Shown piece after piece: positions 59,658 to 64,000 of a stretch of 64,000 nt of DNA (positions are counted from its first letter, which is position 1; each line of letters opens with the position of its first letter). The position numbers and the translations under genes are program-made. The stretch is from Streptomyces angustmyceticus (GTDB lineage: Bacteria; Actinomycetota; Actinomycetes; Streptomycetales; Streptomycetaceae). The DNA is taken from assembly GCF_019933235.1 (NCBI RefSeq), contig NZ_CP082945.1, positions 6,547,501 to 6,611,500 on the forward strand, in the 5' to 3' direction. The notes below the pieces were generated by a model. That model did not search any database. It had not been told where the DNA came from and saw only the letters and a program-made list of their open reading frames with translations.

Positions 59658-60794
59658 ATGCACAAGTGGCAGCAGCCGGGACGACGGACGGTGCTGGGGG
59701 CCGCGGCCCTCGGCGCGGGAGCGGCGGTCTTCGGCGCGGCGGGCCAGGCGAGCGCCCGCACGCGCGACGGCGTGCCCAGGGAACTGCCGGTCCCGCTGAT
59801 CGTCGGCCACCGCGGCGCCAGCGGCTACCGCCCCGAGCACACCTTCGGCTCCTACCAACTCGCCCTCGACATGGGCGCGGACGTCATCGAGCAGGACCTC
59901 GTCCCCACCAAGGACGGGCACCTGGTCTGCCGTCACGAGAACGACATCACCGCCACCACCGACGTCTCCGCGCACCCCGAGTTCGCGGACCGCAAGACCA
60001 CCAAGACCGTCGACGGCACCAAGCTGACCGGCTGGTTCACCGAGGACTTCACGCTCGCGGAGCTCAAGACGCTGCGCGCCAAGGAGCGCATACCGGGCAC
60101 CCGTCAGCACAACACCCTCTACGACGGTGTGTGGGAGGTGCCGACGTTCGAGGAGGTCCTCCAGTGGGCCGAGCGCGAGGGCCGCAAGCGGGGCCGCCCC
60201 GTCTGGCTGCACATCGAGACCAAGCACCCCACCTACTTCCGGGGGCTCGGCCTCGGCCTGGAGGAGCGGCTGGCGAAGGCTCTGCGGGCGCACGGCCGGC
60301 ACCGCAAGCACTCGCCGAACTTCCTGCAGTCCTTCGAACCCAGCAGCATCCAGCGCCTGGGCAAGCTCGTCGACTGCCCCAAGGTCGTCCTGCTGGGCAC
60401 GCTCAAGGACCGCCCCTGGGACTTCACCGCGTCCGGTGACCCGCGCACCGTCGCCGACCTGGTCAAGCCCGACGGGCTGAAGTGGCTCGCCGGCTTCGCC
60501 CAGGGCATCGGCCCGGACCTGACCGTGATCATCCCGCGGACCGCCGACGGCAAGCTCGGCGAGCCCAGCTCCGTGGTCGAGGACGCGCACGCCGCCGGAC
60601 TGGTGCTGCACCCGTACACGGTCCGCAACGAGAACACCTTCCTGCCGACCGACTTCCGGCGCGGCAGCGACCCGAACGCCTACGGCGACTCCCTCCGCTT
60701 CTTCAAGGCGCTCCTGGGCACCGGCATCGACGGCCTGTTCTCCGACAACCCCGACACCGCGCTGCTGGCGGCCGCGGAGTTCCGCAAGCGCTGA
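59658..60794 (+). CDS. glpQ: Tat-exported glycerophosphodiester phosphodiesterase
   Basis: A 378-residue secreted enzyme that splits glycerophosphodiesters to glycerol-3-phosphate and an alcohol. A Tat signal (GRRTVLGAAALGAGAAVFG) precedes the GDPD barrel: IVGHRGASGYRPEHTFGSY (about 47-65; catalytic His and metal Glu), VIEQDLVPTKDGHLVCRHE (Glu, Asp and second His), LHIETKHPTYF and FLQSFEPSSIQ. ATG 59658 is seven bases after AAGGAG. In Streptomyces such genes are under PhoP control, in agreement with the repeats upstream. Confidence 0.93.
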   Translation: MHKWQQPGRRTVLGAAALGAGAAVFGAAGQASARTRDGVPRELPVPLIVGHRGASGYRPEHTFGSYQLALDMGADVIEQDLVPTKDGHLVCRHENDITATTDVSAHPEFADRKTTKTVDGTKLTGWFTEDFTLAELKTLRAKERIPGTRQHNTLYDGVWEVPTFEEVLQWAEREGRKRGRPVWLHIETKHPTYFRGLGLGLEERLAKALRAHGRHRKHSPNFLQSFEPSSIQRLGKLVDCPKVVLLGTLKDRPWDFTASGDPRTVADLVKPDGLKWLAGFAQGIGPDLTVIIPRTADGKLGEPSSVVEDAHAAGLVLHPYTVRNENTFLPTDFRRGSDPNAYGDSLRFFKALLGTGIDGLFSDNPDTALLAAAEFRKR

Positions 60795-61103
60795 CCGGCC
60801 GTGCCCGGCCCGGCCGGGACGGCGGACGGGCCGGCGCCGGCTCCCCGCGTTCTCATCTGAGTTGGGAATGTCACAGGAGAGCCGGGTGCCGGTCCGTTCC
60901 GTCCGCCGTGTCCGCCCGCGCAGAATGCTCGCGGCGGAGATTGCCGCTGCCACATACCGGGGATCCCGGAAGGAGCAGTGTCAGCCACGCCATGACGGCG
61001 ACGGGTACCCCACGGCGCCGTCCGTCAGGGCACATCGTTCCGGGCGCACCCCTCTCACCCTCGGCGCCCGGACCCGCGAACCGAATAGGGGAGGCATACG
61101 CGC
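60795..61103. other. Intergenic stretch without a recognisable gene
   Basis: The 309 bases between the glycerophosphodiesterase and the acetyltransferase hold no frame resembling a known protein. A GGAAGGAG ribosome-site-like sequence near 60970 precedes a GTG with only four further codons before a stop. The promoter of the next gene is presumably here. Confidence 0.5.
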
Positions 61104-61652
61104 ATGGGCACGAGCGTGACCATCTCTGCGGCGACCGACCAGGACGCCGAGCAGATCCTCAAACTCCAGTTCCTCTGCTACCAGCAGGAAGCCGCGCTGT
61201 ACGACGACTACGGCATCGAGCCGCTGACCCAGACGCTGCAGGCGCTGCGCGCCGAACTGGGCGAGGGCTGCGTCGTGGTGGCCAGGCTCGGCGCGGAGGT
61301 GGTGGGGTCCGTGCGCGGCACGGTCGACGAGGACGGCACCGCGCGGATCGCCAAGCTCATCGTGCATCCGCGGATGCAGCGGCACGGCCTGGGCGGACGG
61401 CTGCTCGACGCGGTCGAGGAGCGGCTGGCGAGGGAGCGGTCGGCGACCCGCTGCCGGCTGTTCACCGGCCACCGCAGCGAGGGCAACCTGCGGCTGTACC
61501 GCAGCCGCGGCTATGTGCCCGTGGGCACCGAGCAGCGCACGCCGCGGCTCAGCGTGGTGACGCTGGAGAAGGAGCTTCCCGTCGGGGCCGGGGCCGGGGC
61601 CGCGGCGGCACCGCAGGCGCCGAGCCGGGGGGAGTTCGCCGCCCAGGCGTGA
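61104..61652 (+). CDS. GNAT-family N-acetyltransferase
   Basis: A 182-residue acyltransferase: CYQQEAALYDDYGIEPLTQTL near the N-terminus, AKLIVHPRMQRHGLGGRLLDAVEERL (acetyl-CoA loop RHGLGG, about 90-115) and GNLRLYRSRGYVPV at the C-terminal strand. The final 25 residues are an Ala/Gly-rich tail. ATG 61104 is preceded by GGGGAGGC. Substrate unknown. Followed by a bidirectional hairpin. Confidence 0.87.
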   Translation: MGTSVTISAATDQDAEQILKLQFLCYQQEAALYDDYGIEPLTQTLQALRAELGEGCVVVARLGAEVVGSVRGTVDEDGTARIAKLIVHPRMQRHGLGGRLLDAVEERLARERSATRCRLFTGHRSEGNLRLYRSRGYVPVGTEQRTPRLSVVTLEKELPVGAGAGAAAAPQAPSRGEFAAQA

Positions 61653-61701
61653 GGCCGCCGGGAGCGAAGCCGCCGGGGCGTGCGGCCGCCGGGGCGTGAA
61701 A

Positions 61702-61740
61702 AAAGGGGAGGGCGGGCCGCACGGGTCCGTCCTCCCCTTT
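61702..61740. terminator. Bidirectional terminator with A- and T-flanked stem
   Basis: AAAGGGGAGG (61702-61711) pairs with CCTCCCCTTT (61731-61740). An A-run precedes and T's end the stem, so both the GNAT transcript and the opposite membrane-protein transcript can terminate here. Confidence 0.8.
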
Positions 61741-61749
61741 CGCCTCCGC

Positions 61750-62208
61750 TCAGCCGGCGGGCCGCTCCGTACGCGCCCGGCGCAGCCACATCAGCCCGGT
61801 GACGGGCAGGATGACCGGGATGAAGAGGTAGCCCATGCCGTAGTCGGACCAGACCGTGGCGTCGGGGAACGCGGAGGGGTCGAGCAGCGTCCAGGTGCCG
61901 ATGCCGAGCACCCCGAGCAGCTCCAGCGCGCAGCAGGCGAGCGCGGCCCGGCGGGCGCCCTCGCCGCCGCGCACCAGCGAGAAGGTGATGAACCCGTAGA
62001 CGACCGCGGAGAGCGCCGACAGGACGTAGGCCAGCGGGGCCCGGTCGAACTGGGCGAGGAGCTGGTAGAGGGAGCGGGACGCGGCCGCGACGGTGAAGAC
62101 GCCGTAGAGCGTGACCAGCAGGCGCCCCGGGCCGGTGCCCAGGGAACGCCTCGCCGGTGCGGTGGCCGCGGGGCCGTCCCCCGCCGTGGTCGCCGTGGTC
62201 TCAGGCAC
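61750..62208 (-). CDS. Four-helix membrane protein of unknown function
   Basis: A 152-residue integral membrane protein with four predicted helices (LLVTLYGVFTVAAASRSLYQL, LAYVLSALSAVVYGFITFSLV, AALACCALELLGVLGIGTW and GYLFIPVILPVTGLMWLRR). Not a family I can name; similar proteins are conserved in streptomycetes. GTG 62208 lies inside the end of the next membrane-protein gene (8-base overlap), with GGGAGG before it, so the two are coupled. Confidence 0.75.
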   Translation of the reverse strand: MPETTATTAGDGPAATAPARRSLGTGPGRLLVTLYGVFTVAAASRSLYQLLAQFDRAPLAYVLSALSAVVYGFITFSLVRGGEGARRAALACCALELLGVLGIGTWTLLDPSAFPDATVWSDYGMGYLFIPVILPVTGLMWLRRARTERPAG

Positions 62209-62569
62209 TGCCGCCTCCCCAGATGTCGAACAGCCGTACTTCCAGCACGGCCAGCACCACGGCGCCCGCCGCGACGGTGGCCGACCCCCAGCGGGTGCGC
62301 TCCGAGAGCGACATGAACCCGGTCGCCGGGACACAGGCCGCCGCCCCGAGCAGATACGCCACGAAGAGCGCGGTGCCCTTGTCCGGCGACTCTCCGCGCG
62401 ACAACTGCACGACGGCGACGACCAGTTGGACGAGGCCGAGGACCGACACCAGCGCCATGCCGATGAAGTGCCAGTCCTTGGTGGGCTGGTCGCGGAAGGC
62501 GGCGAGGCCGCACCACGCGGCCAGCGCGAGAGCGGTCACCGCGACCGCGATCGTCAGCGCGTCGATCAC
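62201..62569 (-). CDS. Membrane protein coupled to the downstream four-helix protein
   Basis: A 122-residue membrane protein with four predicted helices: ALTIAVAVTALALAAWCGLAAF, IGMALVSVLGLVQLVVAVVQL, TALFVAYLLGAAACVPATGFM and ATVAAGAVVLAVLEVRLFDIW. Start GTG 62569 (MIDALTIAV) has GGAGG six bases upstream. Its stop overlaps the start of the next gene, so the two products may form a complex. Function unknown. Confidence 0.75.
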   Translation of the reverse strand: MIDALTIAVAVTALALAAWCGLAAFRDQPTKDWHFIGMALVSVLGLVQLVVAVVQLSRGESPDKGTALFVAYLLGAAACVPATGFMSLSERTRWGSATVAAGAVVLAVLEVRLFDIWGGGSA

Positions 62570-62686
62570 CGGGACCTCCGGGCCGCACGGCTGCGCACGA
62601 GGGGGTTGTGGGGCATGAGGCGATGCTAATCGGCTCCGGGCGGGCGGCCGCCGTCGGCCCCGCCGTGCCCCGTACGCTCGGGCAGT

Positions 62687-63334
62687 ATGAAGATCACCGC
62701 TGATGCGCTCCTGTTCGACAACGACGGCACTCTGATCTCCTCCCTGGAGTCCGTCCGGCGCTGCTGGACCCGGTGGGCGACGGAGTACGGCATCACCGAG
62801 CAGGACTTCGCCCGGATCCAGACGCACGGCCGCCCGGCGGCGGAGATCATCGCCGATCTGCTGCCCGCGGACCGGGTGCCCGGGGCGGTGGCCCGGATCG
62901 AGCAGCTGGAGGTCGAGGACGCCGCCGGGGGAGTCGCGGCGCTGCCCGGCACTCTCGCCCTGCTGGAGAGCCTGCCCGCCGAGCGGTGGGCCGTGGTGAC
63001 CTCGGCGAGCCGGCGGCTGGCCGAGGCCCGGCTCGACGAGGCCGGCATCCGCGCCAAGACCCTGATAGCCGCCGATGACATCAGCCGGGGCAAGCCCGAC
63101 CCGGAGCCGTTCCTGCTCGCGGCCGAGCGGCTCGGGGCGGACCCGGCCCGCTGCGTGGTCTTCGAGGACGCGCCGGCCGGGCTGACGGCGGGCCGCGCGG
63201 CCGGGATGGTGACCGTGGCGTTGACCACAACGCACCGGGCCGACGAGCTGTCGGCGGACGCCGTCGTCGGTACGCTCGCGGACGTGTCGGCCCAGGCCAC
63301 GGACGGATCGGTGGAGATCACCCTCGCGCCGTGA
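62687..63334 (+). CDS. HAD-superfamily phosphatase (sugar-phosphatase-like)
   Basis: A 215-residue HAD-IA hydrolase: motif I LLFDNDGTLISS (about 9-20; nucleophile Asp and acid/base Asp), motif II VVTSAS, and motifs III/IV KPDPEPFLLAAERLG and CVVFEDAPAGLTAGRAAG. The four-helix cap (about 22-85) and the overall layout resemble GPP- and YfbT-type sugar or glycerol phosphatases. ATG 62687. It faces the membrane-protein genes divergently. Substrate unknown. Confidence 0.9.
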   Translation: MKITADALLFDNDGTLISSLESVRRCWTRWATEYGITEQDFARIQTHGRPAAEIIADLLPADRVPGAVARIEQLEVEDAAGGVAALPGTLALLESLPAERWAVVTSASRRLAEARLDEAGIRAKTLIAADDISRGKPDPEPFLLAAERLGADPARCVVFEDAPAGLTAGRAAGMVTVALTTTHRADELSADAVVGTLADVSAQATDGSVEITLAP

Positions 63335-63350
63335 GGCGCTGTCCACGGAT

Positions 63351-63387
63351 CGATCAAGCCTGTCCGCCATCCGGACTGGCTTGATCG
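63351..63387 (+). repeat. Hairpin between the HAD gene and the metN leader
   Basis: CGATCAAGCCTGTCCG (63351-63366) pairs with CGGACTGGCTTGATCG (63372-63387) at 15 of 16 positions around a 5-base loop. No T-run. It may terminate the HAD transcript or act as an operator for the leader peptide/metN transcript, whose promoter should be just downstream. Confidence 0.6.
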
Positions 63388-63418
63388 GGCCGTACCGCTG
63401 TCTGGTTTACTTGCCGCC

Positions 63419-63505
63419 ATGACCACGACGAGCAACCGCACCCCTGCGACCGAGGCGTACCTGACGCCCGGTGCTCGTTGCATGTGTCGAATGTGTGACC
63501 GCTGA
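63419..63505 (+). CDS. Cys/Met-rich leader peptide upstream of metN
   Basis: A 28-codon ORF, too short for usual gene calling, starts MTTTSNRTPATEAYL and ends with alternating cysteine and methionine: CMCRMC followed by Asp-Arg and TGA. Three Cys and two Met codons in six positions are very unusual. It lies 210 bases before a methionine ABC transporter gene in the same direction. A ribosome slowed at these codons when Met or Cys is scarce would be a simple sensor. Regulation is inference. Confidence 0.6.
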   Translation: MTTTSNRTPATEAYLTPGARCMCRMCDR

Positions 63506-63715
63506 GGGCCCCCGCCTGAGCCTCGCGCCCCGAAGCGAGACCCTGCCATGTGCCGTACGCCGTCCTCCCGGCGCCCACGGCCGCCCCGCGTCACCGGAAC
63601 CCGGAGCCGGGCCCCGCGCCCGCCGCCGCTCCCCGTTCCCCTCTGCCGCACTCGCAAGAATGCCCCGTGCCCGGCGGGCGAGCCGCCGAGCACTCGACAG
63701 TGACGGAATTCCCTA

Positions 63716-64000
63716 GTGATCACCACAACGGGCCTGACCAAGGTCTACCGTTCAGGAGACCGCGAAGTCACCGCCCTGGACGGCGTCGATCTGCACGTCC
63801 GCGAGGGCGAGGTGTACGGCGTCATCGGCCAGAGCGGCGCCGGCAAGTCCACCCTCATCCGCTGCCTCAACCTCCTGGAGCGCCCCACCTCCGGCACGGT
63901 CACCGTCGCCGGCCAGGAGCTGACGTCCCTCGCCGGGCGCGGCAAGCGCGCCAGTGCCCCGCTGCGCGCCGCCCGCAGCCACATCGGCATGGTCTTCCAG
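63716..64000 (+). CDS. metN: Methionine ABC transporter ATP-binding protein (3' end outside window)
   Basis: The first 95 residues of an ABC ATPase: TGLTKVYRSGDREVTALDGVDLHV, then Walker A GQSGAGKSTLIRCLNLLERP (about 39-58) and the Q-loop HIGMVFQ at the edge. The TALDGVDLHVREGEVYGVIGQSGAGKST and RCLNLLERPTSGTVTVAGQELT pattern is specific for MetN. GTG 63716 has no good ribosome site and a TAG directly precedes it in frame. It would power D/L-methionine import with MetI and MetQ downstream. Confidence 0.88.
   Translation, partial: MITTTGLTKVYRSGDREVTALDGVDLHVREGEVYGVIGQSGAGKSTLIRCLNLLERPTSGTVTVAGQELTSLAGRGKRASAPLRAARSHIGMVFQ

Noticed and set aside
63335..63715. SAM riboswitch before metN
   Set aside because: I looked for SAM-I and SAM-IV core patterns and did not find them; only the leader peptide frame and weak hairpins are there. 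A covariance search would settle it.

Overview
The window is a piece of a Streptomyces (or very close actinomycete) chromosome. The evidence is the very high GC content with G/C-ending codons, many GTG starts, Tat-exported proteins, NsdA-like and SpoIIE-type regulators, and the gene order infC-rpmI-rplT / rRNA methyltransferase / sensor kinase / pheST / argCJBDR / argGH / glpQ / metN, which is typical of the Streptomyces core chromosome.

Layout. 0-10.5 kb is translation housekeeping: the end of a mycosin protease, an SseB-like protein, an aquaporin, a DUF1844 protein, then infC (apparent ATC start, with a terminator-like hairpin in its leader), rpmI, rplT, a SpoU/TrmH methyltransferase, a PAS histidine kinase and pheST, closed by a strong terminator. 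10.7-35.9 kb is an accessory stretch: a SpoIIE-type phosphatase, an NsdA-like TPR regulator, a Nudix hydrolase, 3-hydroxybutyryl-CoA dehydrogenase, a GHL10-type exported hydrolase, a DMT transporter/MocR pair with overlapping start codons, small secreted proteins, methyltransferases, SDRs, TetR/FAD-monooxygenase and an MFS exporter. Decay is visible here: an internally deleted methyltransferase gene, an internally deleted and frameshifted amine oxidase gene, and a glyoxalase-family fragment.

35,972-43,343 is a complete-looking 7.37-kb Tn7-like transposon inserted just upstream of argC. It has 67-bp terminal inverted repeats starting TGTGACTGAG, each end carrying three GTTGGCCC sites with mirrored 20/22-bp spacing. 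An 8-bp direct repeat (TCTCCCGC) flanks it. It encodes a DDE transposase (TnsB/TniA type), an AAA ATPase (TnsC/TniB type) and a 600-residue TniQ/TnsD protein, but no TnsA. Two more genes sit inside the element: a HEAT-repeat protein and a MerR-HEAT fusion. This is the most interesting part of the window.

43.4-54.2 kb is the arginine region: argC-J-B-D-R behind an ArgR-type promoter that the transposon left intact, then an MscS channel (with a short upstream coupled ORF), a TrmO-like methyltransferase, tRNA-Pro(GGG), a DUF488 protein, and argG-argH behind a second ARG-box promoter. 54.2-64 kb holds a leaderless TetR gene with its palindromic operator and an MFS pump, a Tat-exported 5'-nucleotidase, plsC, a glycerophosphodiesterase preceded by PHO-box-like repeats, a GNAT, two coupled membrane proteins, a HAD phosphatase, a Cys/Met-rich leader peptide ORF, and the start of metN.

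Working together: the arg genes make arginine from glutamate under ArgR; pheST and infC-rpmI-rplT serve translation; the nucleotidase, PlsC and glycerophosphodiesterase point to phosphate and phospholipid turnover; two TetR-controlled modules look like drug-resistance cassettes. All protein family calls are from reading the translated sequence; no database search was run.
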